In this document: positions 1-6,612 of the stretch, one piece after another
Layout of the letters: every line of letters starts with the position of its first letter
Position numbering within the stretch: the stretch's first letter is position 1
Assembly (NCBI GenBank): GCA_041738285.1
Contig: JBGSQB010000172.1
Coordinates: 1 to 12,153, forward strand
Source of the DNA: SZUA-521 sp041738285
GTDB taxonomy: Bacteria > Pseudomonadota > Gammaproteobacteria > Pseudomonadales > Azotimanducaceae
Direction: 5' to 3'
DNA length: 12,153 nt
Program-made: the position numbers and the translations under genes
Notes under the pieces: model-generated
What the model was told of the DNA's origin: nothing
Database searches by the model: none
Seen by the model: only the letters and a program-made list of their open reading frames with translations

Positions 1-133
1 CGCGGTCCACCGCGCGGGCGTCGAGCTGTGCGTACGTCACGCGCTCGTTGGGAAACACCAACGCGTCGGCGTGGGGCCACTGCGCTGCGGCGCGCGCCAG
101 CAGCCCACCCAGCGTGGCGCCACCGATGGTCAT
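1..133 (-). CDS. AMP-forming acyl-CoA ligase, N-terminal fragment (runs off left edge)
   Basis: Only the first 44 codons are present. The peptide begins MTIGGATLGGLL and continues with a hydrophobic helix, a WPHADALVF segment and ERVTYAQLDARA. This is the usual N-terminal pattern of AMP-binding acyl-CoA synthetases (a helix of 'LLxxxAxxxPdxxAl' type, then 'xxxxTYaeLd'). These enzymes activate carboxylic acids with ATP and load them onto CoA. The adenylation motifs lie outside the window, so the substrate cannot be judged. ATG at 133 is my start. A GTG at 151, just after an in-frame TAG and about 12 bases downstream of a GGGGA, is an alternative that would add six residues. The gene lies 81 bases downstream of tesB on the same strand and is probably co-transcribed with it. 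The family is fairly sure; the function is not resolvable. Confidence 0.75.
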   Translation of the reverse strand, partial: MTIGGATLGGLLARAAAQWPHADALVFPNERVTYAQLDARAVDR

Positions 134-214
134 GACAGGGCCCCGCGACACCTAACAGAGATTCCCCACCACCCTCGCATCGCCTCCCCCTTGCTCAGAC
201 CATACCCGATTGGT

Positions 215-1054
215 TCATGCCGTGCGCCGCAGCATGGACTCCTGGGCGGTCGTGAAGATGAGCTGGCCCTTCGCGTCGAACAGACGGCCGTGATTCAACC
301 CGCGGCCGTCCGCGGCCGCGCTGCTCCACTGATCGAACAGCATCCATTGCCGGGCGTCGCATTGCCGATGAAACCATACCGCATGATCGATACTCGTCAG
401 GCGATGGGTCTGAAACGGCAGGCCGTGCGGAAGCACCGCGTTGAACATCAGCGTGCTATCCGACAGGAACGCAAGCCCCACCTGCGACTCGCGCTCGGTG
501 AGCGCGCGGCTGCTGACGCAGCGGGTCCACAGCTTGAGGGCTGCTGCTCGACCTGGTGTGAACTCGGGCCGCATGAAGTGTTCGGACGCGAACACCATTT
601 CGGTGCGGCCCTTCGCCGTTGGCGGCGGCGAGAAGTGTGTCCCGCCCGCGGTGAGCAGCGCCGACACGTCGGTCACGTCGGGTGCCGCCGGCTGGTGTTC
701 ATCGCCAGGTTCCGCCAGCTTGAAACTCGCCATCATCTGAAATACGGCCCGGCCGCGCTGAGTGGCGGTGATCGAGCGCACATCGGAGCCCCGTCCTTCG
801 CGCAGACGCACCACCGAGTAGTGAATCGGCATTGCCGGGTCGCCCGGCTGCAGAAAGTAGCAGTGCAGTGACTGCGCCAGCTTGGGCTCTTCCACCGTCG
901 CGAATCCCGCCGCCAGCGCCTGCCCCACGAAGTGCCCGCCATAGACACCGATCATGCCGTAGCTCTCGGCTGCACCGACGAACTGATCTGGACCTTCGTC
1001 GGCTACCACCGACATGAGTTCCTGGAGTGACAGGTGTGTTTCTTCCTGAGACAT
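215..1054 (-). CDS. tesB: Acyl-CoA thioesterase II, double-hotdog fold
   Basis: TesB-type thioesterase, which hydrolyses acyl-CoA to free acid and CoA in the cytoplasm. With the start at 1054 it has 279 residues, close to E. coli TesB. The first hotdog half shows YGGHFVGQAL (38-47) and SLHCYFLQPGD (62-72). The second half shows the family signature SIDHAVWFHR (221-230), with Asp223 as the catalytic acid, then the GRGLNHG turn (250-256) and AQESMLRR (270-277) with catalytic Gln271. The third triad position, Thr in E. coli, is occupied by Ser (244/245). The frame stays open upstream to a GTG at 1087, with ATGs at 1081 and 1069. No clear ribosome site favours any of these, and ATG 1054 (MSQEETHLSLQEL) fits family N-termini best. 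The gene is divergent from the amidase gene across 142 bases and is followed by the CoA ligase fragment. Confidence 0.9.
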   Translation of the reverse strand: MSQEETHLSLQELMSVVADEGPDQFVGAAESYGMIGVYGGHFVGQALAAGFATVEEPKLAQSLHCYFLQPGDPAMPIHYSVVRLREGRGSDVRSITATQRGRAVFQMMASFKLAEPGDEHQPAAPDVTDVSALLTAGGTHFSPPPTAKGRTEMVFASEHFMRPEFTPGRAAALKLWTRCVSSRALTERESQVGLAFLSDSTLMFNAVLPHGLPFQTHRLTSIDHAVWFHRQCDARQWMLFDQWSSAAADGRGLNHGRLFDAKGQLIFTTAQESMLRRTA

Positions 1055-1184
1055 GGAAATGGATACCATCGCGAAAGACATACTCACTGCATTAGAGCAA
1101 AAGGCGCAGCCCGCCGCACACGCAGACTCATCCTGGCGCGAGCATCCGAACTTGGACTACTGTCGACTCGAACAAGGCAATCAT

Positions 1185-1189
1185 GGAGA
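1185..1189 (+). promoter_or_regulatory. Shine-Dalgarno site that sets the amidase start
   Basis: GGAGA lies seven bases before ATG 1197. It supports this start over the open frame extending back to 1053. The extra residues from that extension do not resemble amidase sequence, and the extension would overlap the tesB 5' end. I see no convincing sigma-70 promoter in the 142-base divergent gap 1055-1196. Confidence 0.6.
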
Positions 1190-1196
1190 CCACCGG

Positions 1197-2621
1197 ATGG
1201 ATGACTACGAACGACACGATGCCGTGGGCCTGGCGGCGCTGGTGAAGACGCGCAAGGTGAGCCCAGGGGAATTGCTCGATGAGGCCATCAGGCGCACCGA
1301 TATGGGCAACGACGCCATCAACGCCGTCGTCTGCAAGCGCTACGACGAGGCCCGCGCCGCGGCCAACTCCGCGCTGCCCGACTCGCCACTTTCCGGCGTG
1401 CCGTTTCTCATCAAGGAATTGACCGACATCAAGGGTGCGCCGAGCACCCGCGGTAGCCGCTTTTACGCCAATGACGTAGCCGACCACGACGCCGACATCG
1501 TGGCCCGCTACCGGCGCGCGGGTCTCGTGATCTACGGCAAGACCAACACGCCCGAAGTGGGTCTTGCCGCCACCACGGAAGGCGCGCAGCTCGGTACGTG
1601 CCGCAACCCCTGGCACAAGGATTACACGCCAGGTGGGTCGAGCGGCGGCGCCGCTGCTGCCGTCGCGGCTGGCTGGTTACCTGCCGCGCATGCAACCGAT
1701 GGCGGTGGATCCATTCGCATACCTGCATCTTGCTGTGGTCTGGTGGGATTGAAACCTACCCGCGCGCGCACGCCCCTTGGCCCAGTCGTTGGTGAGGGCT
1801 GGGGCGGTATGTCGATTGGTCATGTGGTGACACGCAGCGTGCGCGACAGTGCTGCATTTCTCGACATCAGCCACGGCTACGCAGCAGGTGACCCTTACTG
1901 CGCGCCGCCGTTCGACGGCAACTACCTGCGCGACCACATGATCGACCCGCAACCGCTTCGCATTGCGGTGGACCTGACGCCCATCACGGGTGCGGAGGTA
2001 CATCCCGACTGCGTCGCGGCAATCGACATTGCCGTCGCGCTGCTCGAAGCCTCGGGCCATCACGTCGAAACCGCCTCGCCGAGTTTCGATCGCGCCGTCT
2101 TCGGCGGGTCGACCTACACACTGATTGCCGCCAACGTCGCCCACAGTCTCGATGCGCAGGCTGCAAAGCTCGGCCGTGAACTCGGTGTCAACGACATCGA
2201 ACCCGTCACACGCCTGGCCGCTCAATTCGGTCACTCGCTGCGGGCCGATCAGTACGCAGCCGCCGTGCAGGTGATTCACCGCACCGGCCGCACACTCGCT
2301 GAATTCATGACGCGCTTCGACGTCATTCTCAGCCCAACCCTCATCTCACCGCCCGTGGAAATCGGGTGGCTCGATCCGAAGGATGAAAATACCGCGCTCT
2401 ACAACGAGCGCTTCCGGAAGTTCTGGGGATTCACCAGTCTCTACAATGCAACCGGCCAGCCCGCGATCTCTCTGCCACTGCACAGCAACGCGCAGAATCT
2501 GCCGATCGGTGTGCAGTTCGCCGGCAGGTTCGGCGATGAGCTGACACTGCTGCGCCTGGCACGCCAGCTCGAGACCCGGGTCAATGGCTTCAATCGAGTG
2601 GCGGGGCAAACGAATGACTGA
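1197..2621 (+). CDS. Amidase-signature family hydrolase
   Basis: A 474-residue cytoplasmic amidase-signature (AS) enzyme; the family hydrolyses C-N bonds of amides. The full Ser-cisSer-Lys triad is visible: Lys73 in FLIKELTDIKG, cis-Ser148 in PGGSSGG and nucleophile Ser172 in TDGGGSIRIPAS. The spacings of 75 and 24 residues equal those of FAAH (Lys142, Ser217, Ser241). The length is normal for the family, and the C-terminal QPAISLPL...LPIGVQFAGRFGDE segment is typical. The substrate cannot be deduced; related enzymes include 6-aminohexanoate cyclic dimer hydrolase, aryl-amidases and simple amide hydrolases. It is not a convincing GatA, because no GatB or GatC is nearby. The start is ATG 1197 with GGAGA upstream. 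The gene ends inside the SDR start (8-base overlap), so the two are probably translated together. Confidence 0.9.
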   Translation: MDDYERHDAVGLAALVKTRKVSPGELLDEAIRRTDMGNDAINAVVCKRYDEARAAANSALPDSPLSGVPFLIKELTDIKGAPSTRGSRFYANDVADHDADIVARYRRAGLVIYGKTNTPEVGLAATTEGAQLGTCRNPWHKDYTPGGSSGGAAAAVAAGWLPAAHATDGGGSIRIPASCCGLVGLKPTRARTPLGPVVGEGWGGMSIGHVVTRSVRDSAAFLDISHGYAAGDPYCAPPFDGNYLRDHMIDPQPLRIAVDLTPITGAEVHPDCVAAIDIAVALLEASGHHVETASPSFDRAVFGGSTYTLIAANVAHSLDAQAAKLGRELGVNDIEPVTRLAAQFGHSLRADQYAAAVQVIHRTGRTLAEFMTRFDVILSPTLISPPVEIGWLDPKDENTALYNERFRKFWGFTSLYNATGQPAISLPLHSNAQNLPIGVQFAGRFGDELTLLRLARQLETRVNGFNRVAGQTND

Positions 2622-3372
2622 ATCCAATCCGGAAGTCGCACTCATCATCGGCGGTGGTCCCGGCATCAGTGCAAGCTGCGCAAGACTCTTCGCCGGCGAA
2701 GGCATGCAAGTGGCCATCGCCGCGCGCAACCCGAACAAGTCTGTACTCGAGCAACTCCAACAAACTCACGCCGTTCGTCGCTATGCGTGCGATGCGAGCA
2801 CACCATCCTCTGTGCAGGCTTTGTTCGAGCAGGTAACGAGAGATCTCGGCTCACCGCGCCTGGTGATCCACAACATCGATGGTCGCGTGCCGGGGATCTT
2901 TCGCAAGGGCATCACCGAAGCCGAGCCCGACATGGTGCTCGAGACCCTGCGCAACTCCGCATTCAGCGCATTTCTCGTTGCCCAACAGGCTGCAAGAGGA
3001 ATGCTGACGCAGGATCCTGGCGCCAACGGTGCCAAGGGCACCATCGTATTCACCAACGCAAGTGCCGCACTGAAGGGCTACGCCAAGAGCGGTGCATTCG
3101 CGATGGCCTCACACGCCAAGTCGGGTCTCGCCCAAAGCATGGCGCGGGAACTGATGCCCGAGGGTATTCACGTTGTACATGTGCCAATCGACGCTGCGAT
3201 CGGCTGGACACAGGATGACGGAACACGCGCACACCGCATGGCAGGAACCACGGTAGACGACAACATGGCTGACCCAGACCACATCGCCCAGGCGTATCTG
3301 CAGTTGCATCGCCAGCATCGATCGACCTGGGCGTTCGAAGTGGTGCTGCGACCGTGGGTGGAGAAGTGGTGA
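2614..3372 (+). CDS. SDR-fold protein lacking the catalytic tyrosine
   Basis: A 252-residue Rossmann protein of the short-chain dehydrogenase/reductase superfamily. The cofactor-binding strand-turn-helix is ALIIGGGPGISASCARLF (9-26), a variant glycine loop, followed by AIAARN (34-39) after strand 2. Asn114 sits in the central helix, and FTNASAALKG (146-155) supplies the Ser position (Ser150). The YxxxK motif is degenerate: Lys169 is present in FAMASHAKSGLAQSMARE, but the residue four before it is Ala165 rather than Tyr. The downstream GIHVVHVPIDAAI strand is SDR-like. Known SDR subgroups carry Phe or other residues there, so the protein may bind NAD(P) without normal oxidoreductase activity or may use another acid. 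ATG 2614 lies within the amidase 3' end (ATGACTGA shared), which suggests translational coupling. An earlier in-frame ATG at 2584 is less likely. Confidence 0.85.
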   Translation: MTESNPEVALIIGGGPGISASCARLFAGEGMQVAIAARNPNKSVLEQLQQTHAVRRYACDASTPSSVQALFEQVTRDLGSPRLVIHNIDGRVPGIFRKGITEAEPDMVLETLRNSAFSAFLVAQQAARGMLTQDPGANGAKGTIVFTNASAALKGYAKSGAFAMASHAKSGLAQSMARELMPEGIHVVHVPIDAAIGWTQDDGTRAHRMAGTTVDDNMADPDHIAQAYLQLHRQHRSTWAFEVVLRPWVEKW

Positions 3373-3412
3373 GAAATGCGCGGATGCGCAGTCGCCCCCA
3401 AGCGCGCCCCCT

Positions 3413-5188
3413 GTGCCAGTGCGCAGCCGCGTGACGTTCCCAAAGTTCACAGTTTGCATCTGCGCATTCGCCACCATGATTGCGGCGTTGATCACAATTG
3501 CGCTGGTCGCAGAGCGCGTCGAGGCCGCGGGCGGACTCGTCCTGTTTGCGGTCGTTGCGGTCACACTGCCAGGTGCGATCATCGTCCTTGCTCTATACGG
3601 CGCTCCGGCACGCACGTTTGCACTGGCCCTTGGCGCCGCCCTGTGGACGTTCGTCGGCCTCGCGCCGATTGCGGTCACGTACACGCTGTTCATCGGGTTC
3701 GCGATGGGCGACAACGATACGCTCCTGGCAATTGCGCTACTCGACGCGGTCGTGTTGCTGCAGATCCCGCTCGCAATCGCGGGCATCGTCGGCTACCGCC
3801 GACTCGCTACCGAGCACAGAGGCCCGAACGTCTGGCCGTCCAGCCTCGGCATTCCACTGGTTGTCCTGGTGGCAGTCGCCGGCATCTGGCAGCTGGCGGT
3901 TCATCAGGATGCGTCCCGGCAACAGACAGTATTCGCCAATGAACAGGCGGCGCGCGACACCATCGAACGCGCCCGCACGTGTCTGCAGGGCTACCGGATT
4001 CAACGCGCCACGTTTCCCGCAACGCTGACGGAGTTGCGTGCAGGATGTCTGGATGAAACCCTCGGCGACGGCGCGCTGCCTGGGCATGAGTTGACCTACT
4101 ACGCGGGTGCAGCTGATGCGCGGGGCGTGATTCACCTGTTCGGGTTGTGCGCACGCGCAAGGGATGTCAATCGAACCGCGTTGCGAACCTATGTGGCTGA
4201 CGAGTTCGGCACAGGCACACATCTCGAGCCGAGTCCGGACATGATCGAGCCGTACACGTGCGCCCAAGCCTGGGGTGACGATGCACTGCGACGGGTAAAG
4301 TTCTGCCTGACAACCTACGCCGCCATGCACGGAACATACCCTGCTGATTTGATGGTGGTCGGCGCGGCCGGCAACGGCTGTCTGGCGGCCCCGATGGATA
4401 CGCGCAACCTGGTAGCGGGTTCGCGATACATGTATCGAGATTCGCAAGTTGACTACTCAACAGCGGACCAGGACCCGGATGGTCGTATCACACGCTTCGA
4501 ACTATCGAGTTGGTCCGCGCAATCGGATACTCCGGTTGCCGTCATGATCGACGAGACGGGCGCCGTGCATGCCGCCGCGAATCGCGCCGCCAGTCGCAAG
4601 GACGTTCCGCTGCAATCGCTCATCGCCGAATTGGCGGCGCGGCAGGCAAGCACAGAGCAAGAGAACGCAACCCTGAAGCGTGCTTGCGAGTCTATCGATA
4701 CGCAGGCCTGTCTTGCATACGCGCGCGAGATATTCGCCGCCGATCGACTGGAAGAAGCCGACGTAACATGGCAGCGCGCATGCGAAGCAGGCAATCAAGT
4801 CGGCTGCCTGTTCGCATCGCGCACCGTGGACTATTCACTGTTCGCGCTCGCGATGGACGATGACCGCGCCTGCGAGCTGGGCGAGCAGCACGCATGCGAG
4901 GCGTTGGAGTCCTTGGCTACCGCCCATCATGACTGCGCCGATCATGCGGGGGCCGCGTGCTCCGATGTTGCGCTGCGCCACTATGCGGCGCGCGACGGTG
5001 CCCGCGCGCAGTCCCTTTGGAAGCGGGGATGCCAGGGAGGCCACATCGAAAGCTGCTACTTCAGCCGTCTCGGCATCGACCTTCGCCATGTTGTGGGCTT
5101 GTACACAGCCTGCCTATCTGGCTCGGCCGCGCAATGCGATGAGTTGGAGCGGCGAATGGCCGCCGCAGTGCCGCGGCCCGCCAACTGA
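3413..5188 (+). CDS. Polytopic membrane protein with pilin-like Cys modules and Sel1-like CX7C repeats
   Basis: A 591-residue protein of unrecognised function. Five hydrophobic segments occupy roughly residues 12-34, 41-62, 68-97, 103-127 and 143-162. With the N-terminus inside, the 430-residue tail would be periplasmic. The tail contains two related modules of the form C-L-x2-Y-x6-[FY]-P-A-x-L followed by a G-C-L 10-13 residues on. These start at Cys190 and Cys298 and resemble the globular start of type II pseudopilins. The C-terminal third has six cysteine pairs, each spaced exactly eight apart (425/433, 457/465, 487/495, 508/516, 540/548, 567/575), with RACE-type helices as in Sel1/Hcp cysteine-rich repeats. 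Disulfides there fit a periplasmic location. The GTG start at 3413 is uncertain: GTG 3419, GTG 3431 and ATG 3476 are alternatives, and no ribosome site stands out. It follows the SDR by 40 bases. Confidence 0.8.
   Translation: MPVRSRVTFPKFTVCICAFATMIAALITIALVAERVEAAGGLVLFAVVAVTLPGAIIVLALYGAPARTFALALGAALWTFVGLAPIAVTYTLFIGFAMGDNDTLLAIALLDAVVLLQIPLAIAGIVGYRRLATEHRGPNVWPSSLGIPLVVLVAVAGIWQLAVHQDASRQQTVFANEQAARDTIERARTCLQGYRIQRATFPATLTELRAGCLDETLGDGALPGHELTYYAGAADARGVIHLFGLCARARDVNRTALRTYVADEFGTGTHLEPSPDMIEPYTCAQAWGDDALRRVKFCLTTYAAMHGTYPADLMVVGAAGNGCLAAPMDTRNLVAGSRYMYRDSQVDYSTADQDPDGRITRFELSSWSAQSDTPVAVMIDETGAVHAAANRAASRKDVPLQSLIAELAARQASTEQENATLKRACESIDTQACLAYAREIFAADRLEEADVTWQRACEAGNQVGCLFASRTVDYSLFALAMDDDRACELGEQHACEALESLATAHHDCADHAGAACSDVALRHYAARDGARAQSLWKRGCQGGHIESCYFSRLGIDLRHVVGLYTACLSGSAAQCDELERRMAAAVPRPAN
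3980..4381 (+). repeat. Two tandem pilin-like cysteine modules in the membrane protein
   Basis: The protein-level repeat pairs Cys190-Cys212 with Cys298-Cys323. In both modules the aromatic-Pro-Ala (FPA, YPA) begins exactly 11 residues after the first Cys, a Tyr sits at +4, and the second Cys is in a G-C-L context. The DNA copies are too diverged to align as nucleotide repeats, so the duplication is old. Confidence 0.6.
4685..5137 (+). repeat. Six CX7C Sel1-like repeat units in the membrane protein
   Basis: Six cysteine pairs, all with spacing CX7C, lie between residues 425 and 575. Several are preceded by a [WL]-x-R-[AG]-C or R-A-C-E/L motif. In Helicobacter Hcp proteins such pairs form one disulfide per Sel1-like helical repeat. 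The gaps between pairs vary (roughly 12 to 24 residues), so some repeat units appear shortened. Confidence 0.7.
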
Positions 5189-5248
5189 CATCAAGAAGTC
5201 GCCACGCGACCGGAGAAAAATACAAAATCCGAACTGTTGGCGGGTCTC

Positions 5249-5276
5249 TTGCCATCGATATCTGCATGTCTATACC
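5249..5276 (+). promoter_or_regulatory. Candidate sigma-70 promoter of the aspartic protease gene
   Basis: TTGCCA at 5249-5254 matches the -35 consensus at five of six positions. After a 16-base spacer, TATACC at 5271-5276 matches the -10 at four of six. Transcription would begin near 5283, giving a leader of about 44 bases before ATG 5327. It lies in the 138-base gap after the membrane-protein gene, so the protease gene may be transcribed on its own. Confidence 0.45.
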
Positions 5277-5326
5277 CTGCCATGGACGTCACCCGCCACT
5301 GCACGCTGACCCGCGAAGGCGAGATC

Positions 5327-6601
5327 ATGCAACGGGCACTTCGAGCGCTGTCTTCGCGCCTTATTGCGGCAGGCTTCGCCAAGCCCAGGACGCACGTCGC
5401 AGCAGCCGCAGCATGGAGTGCGTGGCGCGCAGCGGAAATCGCGAATGCTGAGGTACTCGCCGGCGAGTTGATCGAAGCAGGCATCGCGACCGACGACGCG
5501 CGCCACATTCGCGTGCTCGTCAGACACGTACGTGGCGACGAAGTCGGCGCAATCGCAGACTACGAAGCCATCGACCCCGCTTACCGACGTTTGCACGAAT
5601 TGGACGAACCCATGCTATGGAGCGTGTGGCGAGCGATGGGCCCCACCGCTGCGCGCGAGTTCTCAGACCGTCGCCGCCTCACGCGCAACAAGGTGACCCG
5701 CGAACGGCTGCGACTCGCCGTCGACCATCCGTTGACGGTGCTGGCGCCAGACCTCGTCGAGCTGCCCTTCACGAACGACGCGCTCAGCAGCTACATGCCT
5801 GGCGTTGCCGGACGCATCAACGGCCACGCCACAGTTGCGCGACTCGATACGGGCGGCGCTTTCGTGCACATGACCCCGGTGCAGGCCGAAACGTTTGGTG
5901 TCGACACGGTCGCGTGCGAACGCGAGTTCGCGTCGCTCAACACCCACAGGGTCTGTCATGGCATCGTCGACCTCGAGCTCGGATCGGCACGCCTCATCAA
6001 CGTGCCCGTCGCCGTTCACGCGGACATTCGCGGCGCCGAGACCATCGCAGCGGCGACTGGCGTCGAACTCGGCCCTCTCATTGGTACCAACGTTCTGGAG
6101 CAGTTCCTCAGCACCGTGGATTCGCCGGGGCAACGCTTCATTCTCTCGAAACGCCGCGATCCAACCGCGGCGAGCGCCCACCAGGCAAAACTCAGTCCCC
6201 ACATGCGCAGCGAAGTCGCGTTCGGGCTCTGGCTCGACCACTTCATGATCGCCTCTGGTCACGTGGGCCGCCACGAGCCTATGAACTTCTTCATCGATTC
6301 CGGCCTGGTCGCGTTCACGCCGGATCAAGGGCAGGCGGCGATGCTCGCTCCATACCGGACATTGCGAAGCTGGGGCGTCACCCACCCCGCGTCAGAGTCG
6401 TTCTGTTGGCCGAACGGCGGCATGGGCATCGGCATGGTCACACAGACCAATACGATGACATTTGCGATTCCTGATCGAACCTGGCGCGCGTTCGGAGATT
6501 GGGGTGGTATCCGAGTCGACGCGCTACTCGCCTACGGTTACTTGAAACACTACAGCTGGACGATCGACTTCGATCGCAGGGTGTATCAGCTGCGCGACTG
6601 A
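5327..6601 (+). CDS. Double retropepsin-like aspartic protease domain protein
   Basis: A 424-residue protein with two aspartic-protease-like domains after a helical, Ala/Arg-rich N-terminal region (1-150). Domain 1 has the catalytic-type motif ARLDTGGAFVHMTP (Asp174) and the closing GPLIGTNVLEQFLSTVD (249-265). Domain 2 has FFIDSGLVAFTP (Asp324) and the matching closing ALLAYGYLKHYSWTIDF (399-415). In bacterial retropepsin-like proteins the D-[TS]-G motif and a 'G-x-x-x-L-x-x-F-x-x-T-x-D' closing strand mark one lobe. Two lobes in one chain would allow an intramolecular pepsin-like active site, where usual retropepsins need a dimer. I see no clear signal peptide, so the location is unclear. 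ATG 5327 is chosen because GAAGG lies about seven bases upstream and the candidate promoter starts after the earlier in-frame ATGs at 5237 and about 5282. The substrate is unknown. Confidence 0.75.
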   Translation: MQRALRALSSRLIAAGFAKPRTHVAAAAAWSAWRAAEIANAEVLAGELIEAGIATDDARHIRVLVRHVRGDEVGAIADYEAIDPAYRRLHELDEPMLWSVWRAMGPTAAREFSDRRRLTRNKVTRERLRLAVDHPLTVLAPDLVELPFTNDALSSYMPGVAGRINGHATVARLDTGGAFVHMTPVQAETFGVDTVACEREFASLNTHRVCHGIVDLELGSARLINVPVAVHADIRGAETIAAATGVELGPLIGTNVLEQFLSTVDSPGQRFILSKRRDPTAASAHQAKLSPHMRSEVAFGLWLDHFMIASGHVGRHEPMNFFIDSGLVAFTPDQGQAAMLAPYRTLRSWGVTHPASESFCWPNGGMGIGMVTQTNTMTFAIPDRTWRAFGDWGGIRVDALLAYGYLKHYSWTIDFDRRVYQLRD

Positions 6602-6608
6602 CGCGCGG
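6590..6608. terminator. GC hairpin at the convergent gene junction, possible weak terminator
   Basis: GCGCG (6592-6596) pairs with CGCGC (6602-6606) across a five-base loop that contains the protease stop codon. A G-U pair and a C-G pair extend the stem to seven. No T-run follows on either strand, so it does not meet the standard for an intrinsic terminator. It is the only stem I see where the two convergent genes meet. Confidence 0.25.
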
Positions 6609-6612
6609 AGCC

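Noticed and set aside
71..871. A 266-codon plus-strand frame opposite tesB and the ligase fragment
   Set aside because: It has no recognisable motifs and a skewed Arg/His/Ala composition, and both opposite-strand genes are clearly real.
1053..1196. A 48-residue N-terminal extension of the amidase
   Set aside because: The extension has no amidase similarity, would overlap the tesB 5' end, and lacks a ribosome site, whereas ATG 1197 has GGAGA at the right distance.
4443..4456. GTTGA-CTAC-TCAAC inverted repeat resembling a short operator
   Set aside because: It lies deep inside coding sequence and does not match the AATGACYANNTAGTCATT arms; it is probably chance.
5198..5210. GTCGC-CAC-GCGAC hairpin after the membrane-protein gene
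   Set aside because: The stem is only five base pairs and is followed by an A-rich, not T-rich, stretch, so it is not a credible terminator for the plus strand.
5617..6474. Long frames overlapping the aspartic protease gene (5617-6474 plus, 5663-6385 minus)
   Set aside because: The DTG and DSG motifs and closing strands are in the 5327-6601 frame; the alternatives show only Arg-rich shadow composition.
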